Position numbers and translations under genes: made by a program. The notes beneath the pieces were generated by a model, which saw only the letters and a program-made list of their open reading frames with translations, ran no database searches and was not told the origin of the DNA. A stretch of DNA of 64,000 nt from Brachycybe producta (taxonomy: Eukaryota > Arthropoda > Diplopoda > Playtdesmida > Andrognathidae): NCBI GenBank assembly GCA_036925085.1, contig JAUPFP010000001.1, positions 16,028,842 through 16,092,841 on the forward strand, read 5' to 3'. Shown here piece by piece: positions 23,359-33,850 of this stretch (position 1 is the stretch's first letter; each line of letters starts with the position of its first letter).

Positions 23359-24720
23359 AGAAATAACTGCTTACAGTGGTTACAGTGGCTTACAGACCAA
23401 TTCAAAAACTCGTCAAGAAGTAAATAGACTTCAAATGGATTGATGACTATGAGGTCACCTTCAAAAGGCTGAAAGAGGCTCTTTGCACAGTTCCAATTCT
23501 AACATTGTATGATCTGAAATCAGAAAGTGCCTTGCATGCTGATGCGTGTGACTACCAAATTGGCGTCATTATCATTATAAAAAAGCCTGGAGTACTACAG
23601 CCAAAAACACCAAAGAGCGAAACGAAACTACGGAATGATTTAAAAAGAATGTCTTGCAATCGTTTAAGCCAAACCGTACATTTTCATCAGCAAATTCAAG
23701 GTGTACACTGACACAAGGCTCTGGACTATTTGTGAACAGCACAAAACCTTGATGTAAGGCTCTGTAAATGACAAGAAAGGTAAAATGCATGTGGATGTCG
23801 TTTGCATCTCACATTATGAAAGCAACATTTCTGTGAATTGGAAACAGAAAAATAGAGAGATGGAAGCTCTCAAAGACGTTCACTGTCTACCAAGTTTTCC
23901 AGTGGGAATTGGAACAATCCTTGCTGAAGATCTTATGAAAGAGTCACTGCAAAAAAACAGATTGCATCCTTATCTCAAGAAGTTTGCGATAGTGGATGGC
24001 GTTTTGTACCACATAAGATCTGAAGACACAATGAACATATTGACGTGTACCATGCCAAAACAACTAAGATTTAGAATCCTCAAGATCCTCTGGGACGTGC
24101 CTGATGCAGGGCATTTCGGATTTACAAAAACAATGAAGAGAAACCAGAAGAGATTCTACTGAAAGACTATGAAAGCAGATTTCCCCACCTATGTCAGGGT
24201 ATGCCACATAAGTTAAAGAACCAAGCTGTCGCATCAGAAAGTACCTGGATTGATACAACCAATTCCTGTGGGAAATCTGACAGAATGTTGGGGCATGGAT
24301 TACATAGGGTATCTTCTAAAATCAATTGAAGGTGTCCAACATTATTGCCTATTGCCAAAGCAGTGGCGAATCCAACCGCTCAGGCATCAATTGCCTTTGG
24401 CAAAGATAAGATTGTAAATGAATTTTGAGTACCACAGAAGATCATCACTGATTGTAAGCCACAGGTACTCAGTAACAAAACTCAGGCATCTTTCAAAATG
24501 TATGCCATTCAACATGCAGCAAATACAGCCTACCACCCACCCTATCATGCAAACATTGAAGAAGAATCGGATGATGGAGAAGATGGTATCCAAGCAGATG
24601 ATGACTTACCTGAAGATGATCCGGCATTTCAAGAACCTCATCACGGCAAAGCTGAAAAAGAAAAAGACTCAGGAGATACGACCTGAGCAACCCGTGAGGA
24701 CAATGCAGTTTTAATCAGAA
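23359..24720 (+). pseudogene. Gypsy pol fragment: RNase H, integrase zinc-binding and core start
   Basis: FKWIDDYEVTFKRLKEAL and SALHADACDYQIGVI (about 23430-23570) mark the RT/RNase H region. IVDGVLYHIR, then LRFRILKILWDVPDAGHFGF near 24060-24120, is the H2C2 zinc-binding module of integrase. WGMDYIG (about 24292) begins the core, and QHAANTAYHP (about 24510) its later part. The segment between is deleted, which removes part of the catalytic core. An acidic tail (EEESDDGEDGIQADDDLPED) follows, unusual for Gypsy and probably the start of an unrelated or C-terminal region. Stops and shifts are frequent. Confidence 0.75.
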
Positions 24721-24739
24721 GTCATACCATCTTAGAGGT

Positions 24740-25345
24740 CAAATAAAAAAAATCACTGCAAAGTGGAGACATTAAAATGTCCAAAAAATATGTTGGTAGC
24801 AGGCTCTTGTGGGAACAGGAGTTAACAAAGCCAAGAATGGATGGACACTCTGCAACTGGTACCAATATTTGCACCATACAAGGAGAAAGCCAACAAACCA
24901 AGGGACCGGTGCAAAGTGGGGTTGCCAAAATGTCTCAAGTATATGTTAAGGTTCGAGGTTGGCTTAAAAGGACATTCTCCTAAATACACTTGCCCTAAAT
25001 GGACATTTGCCCTACAACCATTTGCCCTAAAGGGACATTTGCCCTGAATAAATTTACCGTAAAACTATTTGCCCTAAAGGGATATTTGCCCTAAAACCAC
25101 TTAAATCTATTTGCCCTAAACCTTGAAACCTTGTATGTTGTGGTGACCCCACTTTGCAGTTGTCCCTTGGTTCATTGGTGTCCTTGGACAGTATGTATCC
25201 TGATGCCATTTACGAAGTGTTTTCTAGTCTTCTTTCCAGAAGAAGCTATTCTTAGCTTTGCTGACTCCGGCCTTTACAGGGGCTTGGTTTCGACGCTTTT
25301 TGGGGACATTTTAACGGCCCCACTTTGCAGTGGTTTCCTCAGTCG
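24740..25345. repeat. Inverted repeat pair around a TTTGCCCTAAA minisatellite
   Basis: Segments 24740-24930 and 25140-25345 are diverged inverted copies. Read as protein (plus on the left, minus on the right) both contain AKW...N, QA.V..GV.KAKN and TNQGT.AKWG or MNQGTTAKWG. Between them, 24960-25125 holds about eight degenerate copies of TTTGCCCTAAA with GGACA spacers. Confidence 0.6.
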
Positions 25346-25399
25346 ACCTTCTTCTTGGATGGCGTGGCTTTGAATCATAACTGCAACCTCGTCTCACAT

Positions 25400-26900
25400 T
25401 GTTCTTCATGATTTCTTACTTTGTTGTTGTTTTTTCACTTCGGGCCTCACTACTTTGGGCTAAGTGGAACCCTTGGCAATTAAGTGTCCACTTGAACGTT
25501 AATAAGGTGAAAATGGTGCATCACACCATTGATGTGTATAGGTACTATTTGAGCCCCATTTGGCAAGTGTGAATTTCCACAGCTTTGAATGCCTTTGGAA
25601 AATCTGTTGCCATCGTTGCAAAGGGTTTACCAACTCTGTTCACAGGTGTCAGTGTAACCACTGCAGCATCTTGTCTTGGTTCTGGTCTAGGTCTCTCGGA
25701 GTTTGGGCAGTCACACATCATGTGGCCCATCTCCCAACATTAAAAACATGTGATTGGTCCCTATGGTCATGGCCTCCATAGGGTCCTCTGCTTGGTCTGA
25801 TCCTGATTTGGTTGAGTCTCCAGGTTTTCAGGCAGGTTCAGCTTCTTGTCCGGTCCGATCGAGCTGTTTGGATGGTTCGTTGACTCATCTGACTCGTGCT
25901 ATTCGATTGGCTTACCCCTATCTTGGTCGTTTGGTTAGCCGATGTCTTGTAGATTAGTATTTTTTCATCCACAAGTTTACCTTCAGTCTGTGTGCTGAAG
26001 AGGTGGAAGTTATTTTTTGGCATGCTGAAGAGACATTTCCTTAATGCTGGTAGCAGACTCTTCCTTAGTGTCGCAATCAGCAGAGCCGTGGGATCATCAT
26101 GGGAATGGATCCTTCGGTACATCTCTGCATACTTTTCAGCATGGGGTTTAAAGGATTCATAATCTGCGACTCATGCAAACCTTCTGGTCTGGCAAGAGGA
26201 ATTTGGCGATTATTTCTTCCTTCATAGTGGTGAATATTGTTTTGTCATTGTAAGTCGTGTGAAAGTGTGCAAGAAACTTGATCATCTACATAAAAGTACA
26301 GTGAAGTGCCTACATCGCTGTAGAAAGTTCCATTGATGTGCTACAGCGATGTCTTCAAATTTCACTATGTAGAGGATGTCCTCGTCACTTTCTTATTTTG
26401 GGAAAACCTGCAGTGGATGTAGCAAATTATTTTCATAGTACAGTGTAGGTCCTATGTCCAGTGCCCATTTCTCGGCTTCATCTGGATTCGGCTTGCATCT
26501 GTGTTCAACCAATCCCTTCTCGTCTATCATTGAGCCCGTTGCTTTTTTGCTTTATTCGTCACCCAATATCTGAAGAGCCAACTCCTGTTTTTTCTTTGAC
26601 AGGTTACCAATAACGTATGCAATCGTGACTGCTTCTAGGGATTGGTTAGAGGTTGGTACTTCTTTTTTTTGTCGAACTTCTTTTGTTGAGCCCGTTGTTT
26701 TTTCGCAATTTTCTTCAGGGCAACAGCTTCCTCTTCCAGCATCGCTTCTCCCTCAGTCTCTCGAGTTCCTCAGATCCTTGAGCAGCCACTGTAGACTGGT
26801 CATATTTGCCGGTGATGATTCTCGGTTGCATGTTTTTCAACACAATCACTGTAATAGCTTCTGGAGTAACAAGTAGTTCAACTACCCCTCACCTCCATCA
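25400..26900 (-). pseudogene. Gypsy gag remnant with CCHC zinc knuckle
   Basis: Minus-strand pieces carry a zinc knuckle at about 25690-25745 (C-x2-C-WEMG-H-MMCD-C, with a stop inside) preceded by a basic/Gln-rich linker and by YRRIHSHDDPTALLIATLR (about 26060-26120), reminiscent of a capsid end. In the family, gag packages the element RNA. The frame is broken many times and the capsid N-terminus cannot be recognised. It lies head-to-head with the pol fragment at 23359-24720, so the two are from different copies. Confidence 0.5.
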
Positions 26901-27560
26901 AGTTTGTAACGAACCACTTGCCGGGGGGAAATAGAAATGACTCCAAGGTTTCTGTTCTTTTTTTTAAGCAGGCCACATATTCTATTTGGTTCTGGAGGAA
27001 GGAAACAATCTAGTCCCTCTTTTAGCTCCTCACAATTTCCACTTGTACCTCCTCTTACAATTTAAAGGGTCTTTTTGCTGTTACCTATTCCCCTGGCTTG
27101 CTCCCGATTAAAAGCCGGTAGATCGTGTGGTCCTCCTAGGTCTCATCTAGTATTGGTGTTCCAAGTTTGCACCTGGATTGGCGGTTCTAGATGAGATAAA
27201 TGTTTTAGTAATCGGAAGATTTCAACAACTTTTTGGCTATAGTAACAGTTTATTTATCTGTCTCCAATATTCTCTCTCAAGAAGAGGATTCTGAGACGAT
27301 TTTCTCTAAAATCATTAAATTGGTCATTTACAAAAACACAAATCAAATAAACCAATTAAAAACAATTGACCAGCGGTCAGCATAAATGTCACCATGACTC
27401 ATCTGTTATTAAAACAAAATTCAAAAGAAAAACACAACCTTATTGCCTTAGTGTTGACATAAAAAGCCACAAGGACTGCTTGAAATGCACATTGGCACAA
27501 CTCCATAAAACAGCAGGAGTAAAATGTTGTAATGTCCAATATGCCTAATGACACGAAAAC
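26901..27560. other. LTR-like debris
   Basis: CTCATCTAGTATT at about 27147 and the following 30 bases recur in reverse complement near 49286-49330, suggesting two copies of one LTR family. No coding support. Confidence 0.35.
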
Positions 27561-28170
27561 AATTTATGTTTTGCAGAGTTTGATGGAGTTACGGTAGTAG
27601 ATCGTAAAACCCTGACACACCTATGATTTAATTGCCTCTGAAGTTATGGCAGCCACATGTTTACATCAAATTTTTGGCAAAATATATAAAAAAGTCATGC
27701 CCAGTTTCGGCCAGCCGTGGTCATAAGTGGGCGCACTTTGGTCAGAACTGACCAGTGCCTGTTTTAGTAAGGAGTTACTCTCATCATAGTTATGGAGTTA
27801 CTTTACCATTTTTGGGATAAGTCGAATGAGACATTGTTGTCAACACATGTAATGCTTAAAGCCATCGAATTGCCTCGGAAGTTACTCCTGCCGCATGTTT
27901 ACATTGCATTTTTGGCCAAAATTGTACGAAAGGCGGGACCACTTTTGGCCAGCCGTGGTCAAATGAGGGCCGACTTTGGTCAACTGTGACCAGGCGCCCA
28001 TCTTAGTATGGAGTTACTCTCTGTGCCCCATTTTTGGGGCACAAGTCGGAAAAGACTTTGTTGTCAAAAAAGGTTAGGCTTAAAGCCTATGGACTTAGTC
28101 CCATGTGGGTTTTACGTTTAACACGGAACGTAGACCCACTTTTGGCCAAGCTTATCTCGTGTAGTTACGC
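27560..28170. repeat. Tandem repeats, about 220-240 bp unit
   Basis: About 2.5 units, marked by TGGAGTTACT, by CCATTTTTGGG...AAGTCG...TTGTTGTCAA at 27807 and 28028, and by CATGTTTACAT...GGCCAGCCGTGGTC. A diverged copy of the first 100 bp recurs at about 48275-48390, on the far side of the recombinase element. Confidence 0.7.
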
Positions 28171-28241
28171 ACAACACCACGAGAGGAGCCACCATCGTGC
28201 TTTGCCGCCTTTATTTTTAAAAGGAGCGAGCAATTTAAACA

Positions 28242-28605
28242 GGAATAACTGAACGAAAATGTTGCAAATATGTGCCGCTAACAGGCGCTTTTTCTGCCTT
28301 TTTTTCCGAAATAGGCGGCAATTCAAACAGGGATAACTAAATGAAATCATTGCAAATATTTGCAGCTTATGGGTGCATTTTCCGCTTTTTTTCATTGTAA
28401 GTGGCAATTAAAACAGGGATAACTAAATGTAAACTTTGCAACAATGCCATGCCTATGGGCACATTTTCTGCCTTTTTTGTCAAAATGAGCAGCAAATCAA
28501 ATAGGAATAACTAAACGAAAATGTTGCAAAGAAGTTCCGCCTATGGGCGCTTTTTCCGCCTTATTGCAAAATGAGCGGCAAATTCAATCAGGAATAACTA
28601 AAACA
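28242..28605. repeat. Tandem repeats, 87-bp unit
   Basis: Four units start at GG(A/G)ATAACTAAA (28242, 28331, 28417, 28504; a fifth start at 28591). Each carries GCCTATGGGCGC- and TTTTTCCGCC-type blocks. Confidence 0.8.
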
Positions 28606-29235
28606 TACTCGTTACATGGAGACCGATTGTTGGGCCAATCGCCATTTCCATGTATAATTCTTTGATTGTGAACATATAAGTTTTCGGGCTTTTATGTCAT
28701 CTTTCGATGCATGCTCTTCCAAAGCGTGACTTATGGAAACGGAGCAGCTTACGACGGGACCGATTGTTGGGGCCAATCGATGTTTCTGTGTAAGCCAAAA
28801 AAGAAAGATCAGTACCATTATCTGAGGATCCGTGGGCCTTTTTTGGGCTCACTGACCCTCATCCTACCTTCCATTTCCTTCCACCCACTCGTGTATCCAG
28901 CCTTGACGTAGCGAGTGGGCTTGTTGGGAAATCTCTTGTTTGTCACTGAGATGTAATTGTTTCATCGCAACAGAAAGACATTTCCCTAGACTTGTGGATA
29001 CAATCTTTTTCTTCCACAGGTTTATTCTTTCCTTTCCTATATAAGGTCGTTTGCTTTTTGTGCCGTCCGTCTGTGAATAATAATAGATTCATTTGGGCGT
29101 TCAGCAGTCAATGCCGAACGTACCGAATCGCTTCTAAAATGTATGTTGCTTTTGTCGTTTCAGTAACCCGCTAATACGAAGCGTAAATTAAAATGGGTAG
29201 ACGCAACAAGTCGAGGAAGGCGACTATAAATAACG
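28606..29235 (+). promoter_or_regulatory. Upstream region of the tyrosine-recombinase gene
   Basis: GACCGATTGTTGGG(G)CCAATCG, a hairpin-forming word, occurs twice about 145 bp apart (28620 and 28764). TATATAAGG at 29038 is a plausible TATA box about 200 bp before the first ATG. An ATG at 29194 opens a basic peptide in another frame (MGRRNKSRKATINNDD), which suggests a one-base shift near the true start. Confidence 0.45.
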
Positions 29236-30981
29236 ATGACACACACAGACGCAAAGGGTGAAACAAATATTTGTGGCGACGTGCATGAAAAAATTAACGA
29301 AGGAAAGGCGTTGCCTAACGTGCCCTGTGACCCACAAGAGAAGAAAAAAAGCATGAATCGAAGAAATTTAAACTGTCTGCTCTGCCATGTCTCTACCCAT
29401 GGCCATCTCATAAGGCACTTACGTGACCACCACAAAGAAAAGACAGAAGAAGAGCTTCAGGACATTAACAAAAATACAAAAGAGAAATTTAAAAACGGTC
29501 CGCCACCACTCGATTGGGGACTCGTAAAACAGTGGTTCGGGTCACTCATAAATAACTTGATTGTGTGTCAAGGACTTATGAGATGCATATATCATGTTGG
29601 TTCACGCTTCGAAAACCTTCCTTCTGTGTGGGAGCAGGGCACGTTGGGTGACAACCTAGACGTCGTTGATGAAGACCCCATAGACGAAGGCGAATTCGGT
29701 ATGCCAGATGATGACGATGGTGCTTCGCCGGTAGTGTTTCCTCGCAAGAACTATCGTGCGGGATCCGTTCTTGCCAAGATGCAAGCGGAAAATTTTACCA
29801 TGCACTACAACCTGTCGTTCTTCACGGATTTTATTAATTACATGGAGACAGAAGATCGGCTCACGTATGCAAGCCTGGTTTCAAGGGTGTTGTATCATGT
29901 TAACATCTCAACAGGTGGCAAGCACGAAACACCAGTGCCGAGCCTCATGATACATACCAACCAAGTACAAAATTATGCACTACGGCTCACACGTGTTGGC
30001 ACGAAAGCAAGCACCATCGTAAGCATTTACCGCAACTTACTAATTTACCTTCGTTACCTGATGACTGCGACCGATTTGAGGGTCATGGATCGCCTCTTGT
30101 ACAATGACTTGGCGCACGTCGTAGAAGTAATCAAGCGATTCATGGTATGGGCCAAGAAAGAACAGAAAGCCGAAAGTCGTGCAAAGAAGAGCGAAGACAC
30201 GGTAAAAGATGCCTTCACCAAACAAACCGTAGCTGTGTCTACGTCGTTAGTAAGCAACCCTGCACTCCTGGAGGACGTAAACGACTCACTTACGTGCCTT
30301 CTTGATAACAGGTTTAATGCTATCGATTACTGCGTAGTCACGCACTATTTAATGCTCGTCATTGCATCGTATGGAATTCGGCAATAGGCCATAATTAATC
30401 TTCGCCTATGCGAAAATTTAGATTGCAGCGAAGCAGCATTAGGAAACTATGTGTTCTTTGTGCGCGACCATAAGACGTCTGCCACGGGTCCTCAGGGCAT
30501 CTCCCTAACGTCAGACCAGACGTCGATGTTTGAGGTTTATTACCATCTCCTCAGACCAATAGTTGATGTCCTGAAGACCGAGAATTTTTTTCTCAATTCC
30601 GTGGAAACAGCATGGAACAGTATTTCTCGATAATTTTTGCGGATTCCAGCAAAGTACGGTGTGCCATTCACTGTACACCGTACGCGGTGCTCTCTCCAGA
30701 CTTCCATTGCGGGAAAATCGAAACAAGAACGGGAAAAGATCTGCAGAGCTCTGAAACATCGAGAGCTCACTGCAGAATGTTCGTACCACCAACCGAACGT
30801 GGAACAGACCGCACAAGACTCTGCTCTCATTCGCGAAATCGTCTCCAAATCCCATAAGAAGAGCGCGCAAAGCACAGTTATCGAAGATGCTCAACCATGC
30901 ACGTCGTTGGGCATTACACATCCTAGCGGGGAGGAATCGTTCAGGCCTTCCGTTGTCTACCCAGACAGCGACAGCCGATAG
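29236..30981 (+). pseudogene. Tyrosine recombinase with N-terminal C2H2 finger (Crypton-like)
   Basis: One reading frame runs 29236-30981 (about 580 codons) with only two stops, TAG at 30385 and TAA at 30631. LNCLLCHVSTHGHLIRHLRD near 29370-29430 is a C2H2-type finger. The C-terminal half fits a tyrosine recombinase: Arg in YGIRQ (about 30375), Lys in FFVRDHKTSATGP (about 30450-30490), an Arg/His region in PFTVHRTRCSLQT and ICRALKHRE, and a Tyr in TAECSYHQPN near 30780. Such enzymes cut and rejoin DNA through a 3'-phosphotyrosine. No reverse transcriptase is seen, which favours a Crypton-like DNA element over DIRS/Ngaro. It is flanked on both sides by several tandem-repeat families. The Crypton label is inference; the recombinase fold is better supported. 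Confidence 0.7.
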
Positions 30982-31390
30982 CAGTCCGTCTACCCATGAT
31001 ACGAGAAGCTCTCGGAAACGAACTTTTGACGATCGTCATAGTCGCTTTTGCGGGATACCGTTCAGACTGTCCGATTCGGACTCTTCGTAAAGTGGGTAAA
31101 AAACCTGCATGTGCTTCACTGTTCTCATGTCTGCCGTGCTTTCTATCTTGCATGTGCCTTTAACGAAGAGATCTCGAAAGAGAACTTTTGACGCTTGTCA
31201 TAGTCACTTTCGCAGTTTTCCGTACAAACGATACAATACGGCTCTTCGGGCTTTTCATGAGTGCTTGCGTTTGTGCATCAGTGTTCTTGGATGCATGACT
31301 GGGGGGTATTTGTGCTGGTGTGTTTGCATGTGTGCCTGCTTGCATGTTTTTTCCTGTGATGTCCTGTCCTGTCCCTCTTCGATGTATCTC
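30982..31390 (+). repeat. Downstream repeats of the recombinase element (left of the insertion)
   Basis: CTCG(G)AAA..GAACTTTTGACG..CGTCATAGTC occurs at about 31010 and 31170. GCATGTTTTTTCCTGTGATG and the next 40 bases at 31343-31390 recur at 47872-47920, where the sequence continues without the CACTA-like insertion. Confidence 0.65.
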
Positions 31391-31620
31391 CCCTGCTAGA
31401 AATAATCTGCAGAAACTATAAAAAAAATGTGCAGAATGTCTGCAGACACGTCTGCAGACATTCTGCAAGAATTTGGCACCTCTATTCTACAGTTTTTCTG
31501 TGGAATACATCTGCAGTTTTTCTGTGGAATACTTCTGCAGTTTTTCTGTGGAATAAATTTAATTTTTTTGTGGAATAGTTTTGCAGTTTATCTGTGGAAT
31601 ACATATATGGTATTTTCGTA
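31391..31620. promoter_or_regulatory. Left TIR and subterminal CTGCAG repeat cluster
   Basis: Seven or more CTGCAG/TGCAGA words, including the palindromic TCTGCAGACACGTCTGCAGA, plus CAGTTTTTCTGTGGAATAC repeated four to five times. In CACTA elements such arrays bind transposase; here that role is inferred. Confidence 0.55.
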
Positions 31621-31786
31621 TGAATGTATGTTTCTATGTATGCATGTATTCCATTTGTTTAAAATAAACATTCATAAAGTTCAAAGCTAAAATAATCAAA
31701 AAATAGTTTAATCAAAAAATGAAATCATACAAATGAACTCATTAAAATGACTTAAATTCAATGTAATTCTAAATCAAAACAATCAA

Positions 31787-33074
31787 TCATATTGGTCCTA
31801 TTTTCAAGGCCAGCTTACTTTCAGTATTCAGTTTGGAACGAATGGCTGCTCTTACAATTTGTCGGGTAATATGAAATTTTTGACTGACATGGCTTTCAAT
31901 ATCTTCAATCATTTGTGGATTCATCACTTTTTTTTCGCTTGACTTTTCTTTGATAGCTTTAATCAATCCTGTCGCTAACTGTTCCCTTCCAAATACTATT
32001 ACTAACAGATCCCCAACATATTTTGAGTAGTCACTGGTATGGCATAAACTCAGTTTATTTTGGGAAACTGTAACAAGATTACCAATGGCAATGCTCTGTT
32101 CTTCATTAGCGTTGTCACTGCATTCTTCTGTAACTTTGAGCTTTTTCTTCATTTCGATTCATTTATTTTTTTCTTTGCGATATTTTTCTTTGATGTTCAT
32201 CAATTTCATTTGAAATTCATGAAGTTGTTTTTGTAATTCTTCAATTTCGACCTTTTGTACTATAATCTTCTTGCGAACTTTTCAACAATCATCACATGGA
32301 ATCAAACTTCTAGCAGCTTGACCGTTTGTAATTTCTGCCAAAAGCCCCGTTAGATCCTTTTTAGCAACTGTATTAGATTTCTTCATTGTTTTTTCTACAC
32401 CGGAATTTTCACCTGTAAACCTTGCAGGCAGTTACAAAAATAATCTTATTATAGTTTGTTTCAAAATAAATGTTTATCAGATTTTAAACTTCATTAGATG
32501 TATTGAAGTTATGTAAAATGTACCTAGCTCTTGAACCATCCATCTTTCTTTTCATAGAACTGTCAGCAGACAAAACAATAGGAATGTTGTTATTCACTTC
32601 TTTTTCATTATCTGTGATATCAGTAAGGGTCTTGTTGAGACCCTTCTTGCTGTCTGTAATTAATAAAAAGTATAATTGTATTTTATAATATAATATTATA
32701 TGCAGCATTTTATTATAGCATCATAGAAATTAATTAAAATATAAGAATTAAAGTTAAATTAGATACTATAATCAAAAACAAAAATTAAAGCCAAATAAAT
32801 TATTTATGAGAACAATGATAGAATAATTATATTGAATTAAAGTTTAACTTTACTTTATTCAGTTTAATCTATTATTTTAAATTATGTTTAATATTTAATA
32901 TATTAATTATTCCATATTATTAATTCTTATTTGTATTGCTTATTTAATGAACAAATTAAAATGAATAAATTTATTTTAAGACTACATTTTTTCAAATAAA
33001 CTTTATTTAAATAATCAAGAATGAGTAAAAAAATTAGTTAATATTTGACTTATTTCTTATTTGAATATATTTTG

Positions 33075-33141
<67 letters not shown>

Positions 33142-33400
33142 CCAAACTGTATTATTTTCCCAGGATAAATTCTCTTATCCCAGTTTATTTCTATTTCTTC
33201 TTCTCTGTTCCAGTTTTCAAAACCAACTGCTTTCACTCTCTTTAGTGAATTGGCCACTAAATTAGTTGACTGTACTAATGAAAACTTGTTTTCACAAAAA
33301 AATGCACTAAAAGGTAGAAGTGTCCTGCCATTTTTATCAAAAAATAGGACAAAAGACTCTGAAGAAAGAAAAATGGCCAGATGGTACATATGATACAAAG
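31787..33400 (-). pseudogene. BEN-domain gene carried by the CACTA-like element
   Basis: Minus-strand exons: about 33140-33400, 32524-32653 and 31787-32412, each bounded by AG and/or GT. Exon 1 encodes a small domain (VLFFDKNGRTLLPFSAFF ... INWDKRIYPGKIIQFG) of the kind found before BEN domains. The last exon has a basic coiled coil (IVQKVEIEELQKQLHEFQMK) and then a BEN domain (YVGDLLVIVFGREQLATG ... MNPQMIEDIESHVSQKF, about 31820-32020). BEN domains bind DNA or chromatin. Two in-frame TGA codons lie in the last exon, both possibly decayed CGA or TGG. Exon phases 2-3 do not match perfectly, so a small exon or a shift is missing. It ends about 400 bp from the left TIR, so it is a passenger or accessory gene. 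Confidence 0.7.
33079..33138. repeat. (TA)n microsatellite
   Basis: About 30 TA units directly after the donor site of the first BEN exon on the minus strand. Confidence 0.95.
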
Positions 33401-33605
33401 AAGAAGCACTGTGACCAAATAATAATCAACTAAAACTTTCCATGCTTTCATAAAAATATATATTGTACTCTACTTATGGTTGTTTGTTTATTAGAAGCTG
33501 ACAGCACTGTATTATAATTGAAAAGGGAAAATCCCTACTCTCTTTGTATTTACAAATGGCCTCACTTGTTGCTCTTATAGAAAGTTATATGGTAATATCC
33601 AAAAA
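33401..33605. promoter_or_regulatory. Intergenic region between divergent BEN and transposase-like genes
   Basis: Only about 205 bp separate the two start regions, so a shared bidirectional promoter is likely. No clear TATA box is seen. Confidence 0.35.
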
Positions 33606-33814
33606 ATGGCTGAACAAAGGAATAGACGTAGTGGCAAATACAACAGATTTTTGATACAAAATGAACCTGTTCCAAAAAGGACTCAAATAAGAAGAACTAA
33701 AAGTAAAAAAACAGAGAAAAATTGTATGTAATTTATATTGAGATGTTTTTTTAAAAGCAAGCATGTAATATTTATACTATTAAGTATTACATATTTATAA
33801 ATTAATTAAATAAT

Positions 33815-33850
33815 CCCCTATCGGGTGCCTCCCCAGGTGGCGGATAGGGG
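33815..33850 (+). other. Hairpin at the RTE 5' terminus
   Basis: CCCCTATC (33815-33822) pairs perfectly with GATAGGGG (33843-33850). GCC/GGC inside the loop and CCCG shortly after allow an HDV-ribozyme-like nested fold, known at 5' ends of some RTE and R2 elements. The hairpin is seen; the ribozyme is speculation. Confidence 0.4.

Noticed and set aside
29236..30387. Plain C2H2 zinc-finger host gene
   Set aside because: The frame continues past the TAG with recombinase motifs, and only one finger is present.
31391..31414. Assignment of the CCCTGCTAGAAAT ends to piggyBac
   Set aside because: The target duplication is TC, not TTAA, and no piggyBac-type transposase is present.
33045..33245. ORF with a poly(Ile-Tyr) tract
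   Set aside because: Shadow of the (TA)n microsatellite and of the minus-strand BEN exon.
31787..33400. BEN gene as an ordinary host gene
   Set aside because: It lies wholly inside the TIRs, ends 400 bp from the left TIR, and the empty-site paralogue lacks it.
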